Positions 10,648 through 21,851 are shown, numbered from the stretch's first letter. The stretch: 64,000 nucleotides of DNA from Meghimatium bilineatum (GCA_034231615.1 CM067302.1:14302990-14366989), one strand, 5' to 3'. Made by a program: numbers and translations. Notes: generated from the sequence alone by a model not told the origin.

Positions 10648-10845
10648 AAGTATCCTTTTTTTCAAGCTGCCTTGTCTGGTAATCTACTGGCAAATCTTAT
10701 CATCCACTAGAAGTATACTTTCTCAAGCTGCCTTGTCTGGTAATCTACTGGCAAATCTTATCATCCACTAGAAGTATACTTTTTTCAAGCTGCCTTGTCT
10801 GGTAATCTACTGGCAAATCTTATCATCCACTAGAAGTATAACATA
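10648..10845. repeat. 62-bp repeat, 3 copies
   Basis: The unit contains CAAGCTGCCTTGTCTGGTAA and CTACTGGCAAATCTTATCAT. Confidence 0.9.
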
Positions 10846-11114
10846 GCATGATACTTTTTATGATTCGTTGATGATGATGTTCCTCCTTCGCAAGTGAAGA
10901 TGAGCATGGCATGAAAAACAATAAATATATGTTGGTTAAAAACTGACGAAAAAAAACAACATTGGTGATTGTCTATTTTAGTTTAAGTTTGTGAGTTCGA
11001 AGATACTCGAGAAATCCTATTCGTGCCAGGAACGATCTGGCAGTGTGTGCATGAGTGCATAGGTCCCGAGTAAGAATGTCTTCAGATCTTTCCTTCCATT
11101 TCTGTCTCTGGTAG

Positions 11115-11430
11115 ATTGTCTGAAAAGTTCTTACGTTAAAATTTTGCGATGCCAGCGGTGATCAGAATGTGCCAAGTGGAGTGATCAAAAAATAATGTGT
11201 CCCAGAGGCTGGGATCAATGCTACAGTTTTTGAGGGAGTTCTTCAAGTAATCCTTGAAACACTTTTTCTGCCTTCTACTTGAACATTTACCATCGCACAG
11301 CTTCCCATAGAATAATCTCTTTGGAAGGCGTTTGTCTAGCATATGGACTATGTGTCCTCTCCAGCTAATTTGAGACCTAATCAACAGGATGGCAGAGATG
11401 CTTTGCATATGGAACTTTTGAAGAACTTAA
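11115..11430 (-). pseudogene. LINE 3' fragment, zinc-finger-tail family
   Basis: SQISWRGHIVHMLDKRLPKR, LFYGKLCDGK, KKCFKDYLKNSLKN and SIDPSLWDTL on the minus strand parallel the copy at 0.9-1.45 kb. It is 5'-truncated and decayed. Confidence 0.7.
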
Positions 11431-11725
11431 ATCCTGCAAGTTTGTCTGATAGATCACTACCAAGTCATATCATTTACTAGAAGTATAATTTATCATGATA
11501 GTTTGTCTGATAGGCTACAGGTAAGACCTACAGATCTTCCACATACTGTGTCAACAGTGCAGCCTTCTGGGTATGAAAAAAATATCTGGAGAAACTATCT
11601 CACCGAACAGAGAAAACAAGTACTTAATTGCTCATAATTCCTGCGACAACAATAACAAAAGCAAATGAGAGAAGTGAGAGTGAAATGAGAAAGAGAGAGA
11701 TGTGAGAACTAAATGAATAACTCAC

Positions 11726-11788
11726 CTATAATCAGATAATTTTAGGTACTCCTGTGCCCTGTTGTCGTACAGACGGATGTTTAGAGGA
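11726..11788 (-). CDS. TTC3-like exon e, TPR 1/2 boundary (63 nt)
   Basis: The acceptor is CCCGTGTGACAG, with a T-rich tract upstream. The donor is GTGAGT. One nucleotide completes the tyrosine from exon d, 20 codons follow, and AG is left over. The peptide is PLNIRLYDNRAQEYLKLSDY. NRAQEYLKLSDYR matches helix A of a classical TPR (N-R-A-x2-Y-L-K-L-x2-Y). Phase agrees on both sides. The flanking DNA is unremarkable AT-rich intron. Confidence 0.8.
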
Positions 11789-12370
11789 CTGTCACACGGG
11801 AGGAAAAAAATCAACAGAATATAAATGACTAAACAGTAAAAATACATTCCAATTAAAACAATCACTAATTATTATTGATTGATTGATTGATTGATTATGA
11901 GCTGACCATGTTGTCTTGTTTCTATATACCCGACAGTGATTTCACAAAAATATATTGTAGTTATGTTTTCCAGATTTTATGTAAACTACATAACTTAAGG
12001 ACAAGACTGACTTTTAAACAATAATGCTCTATAAGAAATTAAGGGTGTATTGATACAACTCATTGTGTACACTGAAATAAAGACACACTTGAAATGTTTA
12101 GAATTTTTCAGACTTAGCAGAGGAGATGCTTACAGTAATTTCAATTGTTAAATCTACAATAAATTATTGAGAGTACAAAGAAAAAATACGGACACCAGAG
12201 CTAATTTGTTAAAAGAACAACAAAAAATAGAGAGAGACATACTGGGAATGCGAGCAATGTTAAACTGGGTAAAGTTTAAGGATGAAATAGAGCTAATGAC
12301 AACACACAAATATATAACAATTCTAGAATGAAGTTATTACAGATTTGATTTTATTTGGAGCGTGTATGTA

Positions 12371-12405
<35 letters not shown>

Positions 12406-12408
<3 letters not shown>

Positions 12409-13325
12409 TAGAAATCCGATTATCTGAATTAATTGGGAATATGGCAGATTCAGATAATCAAAAATTCGGATAATTGGATCTGAGCTATCTCAGGAATGAA
12501 GCAAAGCAATGTACATACATACAATCATACATTGAAATAAATGGAATTTTACTGATAAAAGTACAATAATATGTAAGCAACTATGTATTTTGCAACTATG
12601 CAACAGTAAACACATCACAAACTAAAAAGAGAGAATAGTGCAAACTGAATAGAGACCAAATCAAACTGACAAAAAAATAAGATTTGCACAACAGAAGAGG
12701 GAGGGCAATGACTCATTGCTTTGCTGGTATTAACATCAGATCATCATCATCAAGTGCCGTCTCCGCAACGAAGGTTGGCTGCAACGTATCTCCAACATCT
12801 CCTGTCTCTTGTCTTGGTGGTGCACTCTGCTAGCCTGTAACCTGTCCATCGTGTAATGTTACTCTCCCACTTGTATCTCTGCCTACCTCTTGCTCGCTTC
12901 CCTTTGACTTTACCCTCAAGTAAGGTCTTCAATAGGGTGTCATGTCTTTTAATGTGTCCAAAGTATTTTATTTGCCTGATCTTTATTTCTCTTAGTAGTT
13001 CTTTCTTCATATTAAGTGTTTTTAGCACCTCTTTATTTGTTTTCTTCTCTTTCCATGATGTTCTCCCTATTCTTCTATATACCCACATCTCAAAGGCATC
13101 AATTTTGTCTTCTAATTGTTTATTTAGTGTCCATGTTATACATACCATGATGATGATACATACCATAATATCATCAGATACATACCATAATAACGGCACA
13201 TGCACTCTGGCCCGGGACCTCTTTACCGCACCTGCTAGTGCTCTCGGTCTAAAATTATTTCATCCAAATTCGATTCAATAATTGGGGATTCGGTTAACTG
13301 GAATTATATAATCAGATTTCTATTG
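12406..13325. mobile_element. Tigger/pogo-like non-autonomous DNA transposon, split by a LINE
   Basis: The left end is CAGTAGAAATCCGATTATCT. The inverted right end, read on the minus strand, is CAATAGAAATCTGATTATAT. Internal sub-terminal copies (CAGATTCAGATAATCAAAAA) are also present. TIRs of CAGTAGA...CGATTATC type are known from pogo/Tigger-like elements. The element sits in (TA)n. No transposase remains. A LINE 3' end (12745-13160) is inserted. Confidence 0.65.
12745..13160 (-). pseudogene. LINE 3' fragment with GAT tail
   Basis: The minus-strand open frame includes TWTLNKQLEDKIDAFEMWVY, RRIGRTSWKEKKTNKEVLKT, IKIRQIKYFGHIKRHDTLLK and VKGKRARGRQRYKWESNITR. It ends in (GAT)n at about 12745. 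It is inserted inside the Tigger/pogo-like element 12406-13325. Confidence 0.78.
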
Positions 13326-13352
13326 TGTATATATGTATATATATATATGTAG

Positions 13353-13420
<68 letters not shown>

Positions 13421-14023
13421 TACACACACGCTATATGTAGGCCTAAGCCTTGGATTACCAACATATAGTTACTGCACCTAATAGTTACTGCAGCTTAGTA
13501 CATGAAGAGTTATCTTCATCTCCGATGGCAGGTTGTCGCGATGGGACAATCCTTTACCTCTCACAAGCATTAAATTAATACCACCATGCTATATATTCTA
13601 GTTTTCTTGAAAATATCTGTCCTGAAAATTAGTGGCCTGACTTTGTATATGTAAGTCTATCACAATTTTAAGAACATGCAGATTTTACAAACTGGCATGG
13701 GCTGCCTATACTCTGTTCATTCTAAAAATTAAGAGGGTCAGTGCTTCTGATTGATTGTTGGACGCAGAACGCATTAGTTGATTGTTAAGTACTCAATAAT
13801 ATTGTTCGTAAATTTCATTTTAAAATATTTTTTACAAATGTTTAAATATTGTTTTTAATTGCTTGTAAATGGTTTAAATAATATTGTTTTTACATGTCAA
13901 AAGCTGTTTAAAAATCACCTGTTGGCAAGGAGTAATGTGGGGGTGTGGGTTGACCCACTTCATTCTTAAAGTGAACAGAGTATAAGAGTAAGTAAGGTGA
14001 TTTATGAACCTGCATCATAGCAC

Positions 14024-14190
14024 AGTTTCCTATAAGTGCTCAGCTGCCTAGTCAGTGGTTGACCAGAAACATAAATGTTCAGTTGTCTAGTCAGTGGTTG
14101 ACCAGAAACATAAGTGTTCAGTTGTCTAGTCAGTGGTTGACCAGAAACATAAGTGTTCAGCTGCCTAGTCAGCAGTTGACCATAAACCAC
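14024..14190. repeat. 39-bp repeat, about 4 copies
   Basis: GTCAGTGGTTGACCAGAAAC and ATAAGTGTTCAGTTGTCTA repeated. Confidence 0.9.
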
Positions 14191-14469
14191 CTAAATAGCA
14201 TCACCCACACTACTTGCTCAGTAGCAATGGTGTGATTCCTTGACCGTCCCAAAATAAGAGCCCTGGTACCTTACTTCCTAGTGGATGGATGAACCCAGTA
14301 TATAATTTAAAAAATATTTTAAACCCAAATGAGTGGACTCGTAACCACATGTCTGCTGGTCGGTGGAAGAATGACCTAACATTACACTACCAATACCCCT
14401 GGAAGAATAGAGTGCCTAAGAGTAAAAAATGACCGCTCTAGATAGCAGAAGAAGAGATGGCAGAAAAGA

Positions 14470-14756
14470 CCATATGTTTATAACAAATACTTACTATCTC
14501 TCGATGGGATGATGGAAAAGACCATATGTTTATATCAAATACTTACTATCTCTTGATGGGATGATGGAAAAGACCATATGTTGATATCAAATACTTACTA
14601 TCTCTTGATGGGATGATGGAAAAGACCATATGTTTATATCATATACTTACTATCTCTTGATGGGATGATGGAAAAGACCATATGTTTATATCATATACTT
14701 ACTATCTCTTGATGGGATGATGGAAAAGACAATATGTTTATATCAAATACTTACTA
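14470..14756 (-). repeat. 52-bp array of a splice donor, 5.5 copies
   Basis: On the minus strand each unit contains AGAGATA|GTAAGTAT, the donor of the exon at 14755 with its last bases, plus ATATAAACATATGGTCTTTT and CCATCATCCCATCA. At least five copies keep a perfect GTAAGT. Confidence 0.88.
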
Positions 14757-14852
14757 TCTCTCTATGGCAGAAGAATATATGTTGACAGCACATTTCGAAT
14801 CCCCAGTATCAAAAGCTGAATAGATGATAGCTTTTTCCACATTGCTAGTTTC
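14755..14852 (-). CDS. TTC3-like exon d, TPR 1 (98 nt)
   Basis: The acceptor is GTTCTTGCAG and the donor is GTAAGT. It has 32 codons plus TA. The peptide begins ETSNVEKAIIYSAFDTGDSK and continues CAVNIYSSAIERY. The AIIYSAFDTGD...AVNIYSSAIERYP pattern fits a TPR: a small residue and Gly in helix A, A-x3-Y-x3-A-I-x3-P in helix B. The following exon supplies the codon-completing T and the proline. The donor region, including the last 13 or so exon bases, is repeated five times in the adjacent 52-bp array, so several intact alternative donors lie downstream in the intron. Confidence 0.78.
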
Positions 14853-15114
14853 CTGCAAGAACAAGACTCCCATTTTATTACATTAAGTTTGACCAATGTG
14901 TGTCTTAGTTATTTAGTTGTTTCTGATGTAGACAGAACAAGCCTACCATTGTATTACATGAAGTTTTACCAAGGTGTGTCTTAACTATTTAGTTGTTTCT
15001 GCTGGAGATCAGAACAAACATATAAACTTGTAGAAGAGAACAAGACAATACAGTTGGAGCTTAACAAGACAATACTGATGATATAAGACAATACTGATGA
15101 TATAAGACAATACA

Positions 15115-15320
15115 AAAATGATGTTCTCCCTATTCTTCTATATATTCACATCTCAAGGGCATCAACGCTGTCTTCTAATTGTTTGTTTATTATCCATGTT
15201 TCTGAGCTATACATTAATATATTATAGATGTAGCATTTTATAATTCTCATTTTTAGCTTGTTTATAATTTAGATGTTAGTATTTTCCTCATGTCATTGAA
15301 GGTACTTCTAGTCAATCAAA
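15115..15320 (-). pseudogene. LINE fragment, same family as 12.75 kb
   Basis: On the minus strand it encodes ETWIINKQLEDSVDALEM and YIRRIGRTS, then an upstream non-coding-looking stretch shared with 39.49-39.59 kb. It is short and lacks the 3' end. Confidence 0.6.
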
Positions 15321-15344
15321 AAGAGCACATCATTTTGTGAAAAG

Positions 15345-15600
15345 AAGAGAAATGCAGCAGCTCAACAGCGGAGAGCAGCTAGAAAGTCACGGATAGACCA
15401 AGATCCGTCTACAGTCATTATTCCATGTCTGAACTGTCCAAGAACATTTACAGCTCTAATAGGGCCCATTAGCCATCTACGAAGTCATAATCAAGGACAT
15501 AACTCTAATTGAATTTTCAAAAGTGGATGTAACAAATGGTCATCATCACTTGTGATGGACGAACAACAGTCATTTGTATTCTCATTTCAACTTCTGTTTC
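15345..15600 (+). pseudogene. LINE 3' end with C2H2-like finger
   Basis: The frame AAQQRRAARKSRIDQDPSTV continues to PCLNCPRTFTALIGPISHLR and SHNQGHNSN-stop. The spacing C-x2-C-x12-H-x3-H is that of a C2H2 zinc finger at the protein C-terminus. The 3' UTR (GGATGTAACAAATGGTCATC) is shared with the 30.7-kb and 0.9-kb copies. Confidence 0.7.
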
Positions 15601-16139
15601 ACATCTACCATCATTTGTGATTATGTATATTGAGATATTGATAGTATTCTACTTGCAGCTTCTATCTGTGTATTTTTATGTTTAGCGCCTGCTCTTCAGT
15701 GACTTTCCTGATTATCATGATTTTGTCTTTTGGATGTTTATATCCCGTCCATATCCTTTACTTGATTCATCAACTTGCTCTACTAGTTCATGTTCAATTT
15801 CTGCTACAATAACTGTCATTTACATATCTCAAGTCAACCATGTAAAAGATTGATTACAGAAATAAATAAAGTCACAGGAACAAGCAAACATTAAGCACAT
15901 GAATAGTTTGTCTTCTGAGAACTCTTCTAATCCTGACACTGCAAGGTTTAAAGAGATAAAACGTAGTCTTGTACTCACGTCATTTTATACGAAGTACCCC
16001 TCTTATAAATGTTTGTCTTCATAAAGGCGCATGCGACACCAGTCTGGGACTGGATCAGTTAAAATTTACTACAAGCTTCCATAACAAATATTTTTTTTTA
16101 AACTGGCTAGGTCACTAATTGTTTATATTTGTGACTGAA

Positions 16140-16345
16140 GGAGATCTCTTAGCGTAGTGGTTTAAGTCATTCACTTTGTGTTCAAAAGGTCATGCGTTTG
16201 AACCCCTCGTGAGATATTGTTTAGAAAATTATTATTTTTTAAATATCGCTGGGGATTATCGCTTGACGCTATGGAGTTACATGCTATCAGTCGTATTCTC
16301 ATTGGGCGGCATTCCACCATATTGAGAGGGACAGAGTACTATATG
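16140..16345 (+). mobile_element. tRNA-derived SINE, family 2, copy 1
   Basis: The A-box-like TAGCGTAGTGGTTTAAG and B-box-like GCGTTTGAACCCC are followed by GGGGATTATCGC and GGAGTTACATGCTATCAG. The body matches the minus-strand copy at 32.1-32.3 kb. Confidence 0.65.
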
Positions 16346-16891
16346 GCAACCCAAGTACAATAAGTCAATCCTCTATGCCTTTTAACCCTTTTTTCATTTA
16401 ACTCTTGAATGACTGATAGAATGATGAACTGTGCACTCATTGGAATGTCCGAAGTGCGAATTCAGCCAAGACTTTGAAACTGGTCTATATTCATAGTGAA
16501 AAGAAAATATACTTAGATGTCCGAGCTAAATCGCATCATTTTTAGGGGTGCAGATTGTCTAAAATTTTTAAAAACGTATTGACCCAAGTTGCACAGCAAA
16601 TTGAAATCAATTGAATGGATCAGGTTCAAATCTCATCTGCTGCATTCTGATTTTTTTCAGTGAGTTCCCTTGCTTCTTTTTGACATAACAGACTAGACTT
16701 TATCGCTATTGGTTATCAACTGACATGATTACACTCCGGGTGGACCCATTGATGCTCAGTCTTCCCTAGCAGATGACAAAGGGTATACACACTCTTCATT
16801 TTGTCTGTATGTCAATGCTACGTTTTCCATTAAGAAGTCACAGGGAGGTTACCAGTGGTATAAAGATCAAAATAAGTAAGTAAACCTCTGT

Positions 16892-19496
16892 CATACACTC
16901 TACATATGGTGTTATCTGTCATACACTCTACATATGGTGTTATCTCAGTCTGCCCTATACTCTACATATGGTGTTATCTCAGTCTGTCATATACTCTATA
17001 TATGGTGTTATCTCAGTCTGTCATATACTCTATATATGGTGTTATCTCAGTCTGTCATATACTCTACATATGGTGTTATCTCAGTCTGTCATACACTCTA
17101 CATATGGTGTTATCTCAGTCTGCCCTATACTCTACATATGGTGTTATCTCAGTCTGCCCTATACTCTACATATGGTGTTATCTCAGTCTGTCATATACTC
17201 TATATATGGTGTTATCTCAGTCTGTCATACACTCTACATATGGTGTTATCTCAGTCTGCCCTATACTCTACATATGGTGTTATCTCAGTCTGTCATATAC
17301 TCTATATATGGTGTTATCTCAGTCTGTCATATACTCTATATATGGTGTTATCTCAGTCTGTCATACACTCTACATATGGTGTTATCTGTCACACACTCTA
17401 CATATGGTTTTATCTCAGTCTGTCATACACTCTACATATGGTTTTATCTCAGTCTGTCATACACTCTACATATGGTTTTATCTCAGTCTGTCATACACTC
17501 TACATATGGTGTTATCTCAGTCTGCCATATACTCTATATATGGTGTTATCTCAGTCTGTCATACACTACATATGGTGTTATCTCAGTCTGCCCTATACTC
17601 TACATATGGCTTATCTCAGTCTGTCATACACTCTACATATGGTTTTATCTCAGTCTGTCATACACTCTACATATGGTTTTATCTCAGTCTGTCATATACT
17701 CTATATATGGTGTTATCTCAGTCTGTCATACACTCTATATATGGTGTTATCTCAGTCTGTCATACACTCTACATATGGTGTTATCTCAGTCTGTCATACA
17801 CTCTACATATGGCTTAGCCTGTCATACTCTCCATATGGCTTATCTCAGTCTGCCATATACTCTATATATGGTGTTATCTCCGTCTGTCATACACTACATA
17901 TGGTGTTATCTCAGTCTGCCCTATACTCTACATATGGCTTATCTCAGTCTGTCATATACTCTATATATGGTGTTATCTCAGTCTGTCATACACTACATAT
18001 GGTGTTATCTCAGTCTGCCCTATACTCTACATATGGCTTATCTCAGTCTGTCATATACTCTATATATGGTGTTATCTCAGTCTGTCATACACTCTATATA
18101 TGGTGTTATCTCAGTCTGTCATACACTCTACATATGGTGTTATCTCAGTCTGTCATACACTCTACATATGGCTTAGCCTGTCATACTCTCCATATGGCTT
18201 ATCTCAGTCTGCCATATACTCTATATATGGTGTTATCTCAGTCTGTCATACACTACATATGGTGTTATCTCAGTCTGCCCTATACTCTACATATGGCTTA
18301 TCTCAGTCTGTCATATACTCTATATATGGTGTTATCTCAGTCTGTCATATACTCTACATATGGTGTTATCTCAGTCTGTCATACACTCTACATATGGTGT
18401 TATCTCCGTCTGTCATATACTCTACATATGGTGTTATTTCAGTCTGTCATATACTCTACATATGGTGTTATTTCAGTCTGTCATATACTCTACATATGGT
18501 GTTATCTCAGTCTGTCATACACTCTACATATGGCTTAGCCTGTCATACTCTCCATATGGCTTATCTCAGTCTGTCATATACTCTACATATGGTGTTATTT
18601 CAGTCTGTCATATACTCTACATATGGTGTTATTTCAGTCTGTCATATACTCTATATATGGTGTTATCTCAGTCTGTTATACACTCTCCATATGGCTTAGC
18701 CTGTCATACACTCTCCATATGGGTTAGCCTGTCATAAACTCTCCATATGGCTTAGCCTGTCATATTCTCCATATGGCTTAGCCTGTCATACACTCTCCAT
18801 ATGGTTTTATCTCATGTCTGCCATACACTCTCCATATGGTTTTATCTCATGTCTGCCATACACTCTCCATATGGCTTAGCCTGTCATACACTCTCCATAT
18901 GGCATAGCCTGTCATACACTCTCAATATGGCTTAGCCTGTCATACACTCTCCATATAGTTTTATCTCATATCTGCCATACACTCTCCATATGGTTTTATC
19001 TCATATCTGCCATACACTCTCCATATGGTTTTATCTTATATCTGCCATACACTCTCCATATGGTTTTATCTCATATCTGCCATACACTCTCCATATGGTT
19101 TTATCTCATATCTGCCATACACTCTCCATATGGTTTTATCTCATATCTGCCATACACTCTCCATATGGTTTTATCTTATATCTGCCATACACTCTCCATA
19201 TGGTTTTATCTTATATCTGCCATACACTCTCCATATGGTTTTATCTTATATCTGCCATACACTCTCCATATGGTTTTATCTCATATCTGCCATACACACT
19301 CCATATGGTTTTATCTTATATCTGCCATACACTCTCCATATGGTTTTATCTCATATCTGCCATACACTCTCCATATGGTTTTATCTCATATCTGCCATAC
19401 ACTCTCCATATGGTTTTATCTTATATCTGCCATACACTCTCCATATGGTTTTATCTCATATCTGCCATACACTCTCCATATGGCTTAATCTCAGTC
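16892..19496. repeat. 2.6-kb CATATG minisatellite, three blocks (34, 28 and 35 bp)
   Basis: Block A (to about 18.7 kb): CTCTACATATGGTGTTATCT with CAGTCTGTCATA. Block B (18.68-18.95 kb): a 28-bp form, CTCTCCATATGGCTTAGCCT. Block C (18.96-19.5 kb): a 35-bp form, CTCTCCATATGGTTTTATCT. Nearly every unit carries the palindrome CATATG. Long open frames of up to 534 codons are by-products. Confidence 0.93.
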
Positions 19497-19570
19497 CAAT
19501 GCAAATAATATCAAAGCTTAAATTTAAAAAACTAACAAAATTCACAAAAAGGGAGAATAGCAGTACTTAC

Positions 19571-19650
19571 ATTAGGATCACTCACTATACCCTTGGCTAA
19601 ATCAGCCTTATCAATTCCATCACGACCATACAATATTACGTGGTGGCTTA
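19571..19650 (-). CDS. TTC3-like exon c (80 nt)
   Basis: The acceptor is TTTCTTGCAG and the donor is GTAAGT. The exon carries two entry nucleotides plus 26 complete codons. The peptide is SHHVILYGRDGIDKADLAKG followed by IVSDPN. It ends in phase 0, matching the exon at 14.85 kb. A second possible acceptor four bases downstream would put a stop in frame, so the start is chosen by phase. The exon is squeezed between two large minisatellites. The 31-bp array just upstream on the coding strand (19.66-21.3 kb) is built from copies of this exon's own acceptor region. Confidence 0.75.
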
Positions 19651-19659
19651 CTGCAAGAA

Positions 19660-21300
19660 AATTATAGAATCAGATGGTGACTTTGCGCAAGAAAAATTAT
19701 ATAGGGTACAATCACATATCATGTGCCTACCTGATATTTTGCCGATTTCTGAAATGTGGAGGAAGTTAGATACTATGCACAGGTTCGTTCCAAGTTTTTT
19801 ATAGTCCGCTCAGTTCTCATGCTGTCAATGAAATTATGTCACTAGCAGACAGTGGTGTCAGCAAAACAAAATGGCTGATTTTAATGGAGAAAAAATTATG
19901 CCATGATTTAATGCCACGAATGCACATCAGGGAAGAAGAGATAATCCTAAAGTTTAGAGGGAGGGCAGAGGGTGTGTGTTAGGGGTAGGGTTAGACCTAA
20001 TCTGGACCCCCCCCCCCTAATCTCTATACATCTCTGTTTAGCGGAGATTATATTATGCCATGATTTAATGCCACGAATGCACATCAGAGAAAGGATGATC
20101 ATGGACATTAGGGATTGCTGCCAGATGAATAGATCTGTGATGTACATACTGAGAGGTTCCCCCCCCCCACCCCCCAAGTTTTATTGTCGGCCGGTGGCAG
20201 AGTAATGTCACAAAATACTGAAACACTGCAAACGGCAGATTACTTAAAAACTGTGAGTGTGGATGGCACATATATGACTGGACCAAATATTGTTGTAGAT
20301 GGTGATTTCTTGCAATGAAATTATAGAATCTGATGGTGACTTATTGCAAGGAAAATGATAATCAGATGGTGACTTATTGCAAGAAAATGATAAATCAGAT
20401 GGTGACTTATTGCAAGAAAAAAAATATAGTTTTAGATGGTGATTTCTTGCAATGAAATTATAGAATTAGATGGTGACTTATTGCAAGAAAATGATACTCA
20501 GATGGTGACTTATTGCAAGAAAATGATAATCAGATGGTGACTTATTGCAAGAAAATGATAATCAGATGGTGACTTATTGCAAGAAAAAAAATATAGTTTT
20601 AGATGGTGATTTCTTGCAATGAAATTATAGAATTAGATGGTGACTTATTACAAGAAAATGATAATCAGATGGTGACTTATTGCAAGAAAATGATAATCAG
20701 ATGGTGACTTATTGCAAGAAAATGATACTCAGATGGTGACTTATTGCAAGAAAATGATAATCAGATGGTGACTTATTGCAAGAAAAAAAATATAGTTTTA
20801 GATGGTGATTTCTTGCAATGAAATTATAGAATTAGATGGTGACTTATTGCAAGAAAATGATACTCAGATGGTGACTTATTGCAAGAAAATGATAAATCAG
20901 ATGGTGACTTATTGCAAGAAAAAAAATATAGTTTTAGATGGTGATTTCTTGCAATGAAATTATAGAATTAGATGGTGACTTATTGCAAGAAAATGATACT
21001 CAGATGGTGACTTATTGCAAGAAAATGATAATCAGATGGTGACTTATTGCAAGAAAATGATAATCAGATGGTGACTTATTGCAAGAAAAAAAATATAGTT
21101 TTAGATGGTGATTTCTTGCAATGAAATTATAGAATTAGATGGTGACTTATTACAAGAAAATGATAATCAGATGGTGACTTATTGCAAGAAAATGATAATC
21201 AGATGGTGACTTATTGCAAGAAAATGATACTCAGATGGTGACTTATTGCAAGAAAATGATAATCAGATGGTGACTTATTGCAAGAAACAAGAAAAAATAT
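19660..21300 (-). repeat. 31-bp array with higher-order structure, seeded by an exon acceptor
   Basis: The unit GGTGACTTATTGCAAGAAAA with TGATAATCAGAT derives from the acceptor of the exon at 19650 (minus TTTCTTGCAG|TAAGCCACC). In the copies the acceptor reads TTGCAATAAGTCACC, so the AG is lost. A longer module with ATATAGTTTTAGATGG...CTTGCAATGAAATTATAG recurs about six times. Confidence 0.85.
19886..20100. repeat. 55-bp direct duplication with C-run
   Basis: ATTATGCCATGATTTAATGC and CACGAATGCACATCAG occur at 19.89 and 20.05 kb. GGGTGTGTGTTAGGGGTAGG and a run of C lie between, and another C-run is at 20160. Confidence 0.7.
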
Positions 21301-21479
21301 AATTTAAGATGGTGATTTTATGATGTCACTTGATGTTGTCTGTAATGTTGAGATATTAGTCCCTCTTGATCATGATGGTAGAGCTCAAACCTCTTGACCA
21401 TGTTAGAATTTTCATTTTCAACACCCCATTTTTATTAGATACGCTGAAGTTAGAAGTGGAAATTTATGGTCATTTACGT

Positions 21480-21851
21480 CAGTTGTTCTCAATGTGGGAC
21501 ATGGCTTCCCAGGAGGTCAGTGATTTTCAGGGGACCATGGAGAAAATTTTTTTAATTGGAGAGCGACGGAAATGTGAAAATTTGAATATTTAGTGAGATC
21601 ATAGAAAGTAATCTTGAAGGAAGTCCACTAGTATTTTTAGACTACAGATGTGCCTCAGACAAAAAATGTCCTTTAACTCTCTATGTCCACTGAGCCGCTA
21701 ATATCTACATTTTGGAGACCCACTATGCCGAAAAGCCGCTCAAATCTACATTTTAATATGAATTTACTATCGTGTTCGGCATAGCAGGAAAACCACACGG
21801 AGACAAAGAGTTAAAGAGGCTATAGGTAAAAACAAAAGTTTAGAACCACTG
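21480..21851. mobile_element. hAT-like MITE with nested piggyBac-like MITE
   Basis: The left end is CAGTTGTTCTCAATGTGGG and the right end TTTAGAACCACTG (its reverse complement is CAGTGGTTCTAAA). The internal AGGGGACCATGGAGAAAA is typical of the family seen at 27.72 and 38.16 kb. The 8-bp duplications are poor. The 134-bp TTAA-flanked element at 21677-21810 is inserted in it. Confidence 0.6.
21677..21810. mobile_element. piggyBac-like MITE
   Basis: TTAA flanks both ends (21673-21676 and 21811-21814). The termini CTCTCTATGTCC and CTCTTTGTCTCC (minus strand) are imperfect inverted repeats. GCCGCT...TCTACATTTT occurs twice inside. TTAA targeting is characteristic of piggyBac. Confidence 0.6.

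Larger units (their letters stand above)
12364..13425. repeat. (TA)n tracts on both sides of the Tigger-like element
   Basis: (TA)n lies at 12364-12405 and at 13326-13425 with TATG/TAGTA interruptions. TA is the target of mariner/pogo elements, consistent with insertion into a TA tract. Confidence 0.7.

Noticed and set aside
16906..18737. Overlapping open frames of up to 534 codons in the CATATG array
   Set aside because: A 34/35-bp stop-free unit rotates through all three frames. The peptides are pure repeat translations, and all frames are equally open.
18990..19600. Open frames of 142-191 codons in the 35-bp block
   Set aside because: Same repeat artefact. No promoter, splice sites or non-repetitive sequence support a gene.
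19975..20000. Telomere-like GGGGTAGGGTTAG
   Set aside because: Only one or two imperfect units. No array.
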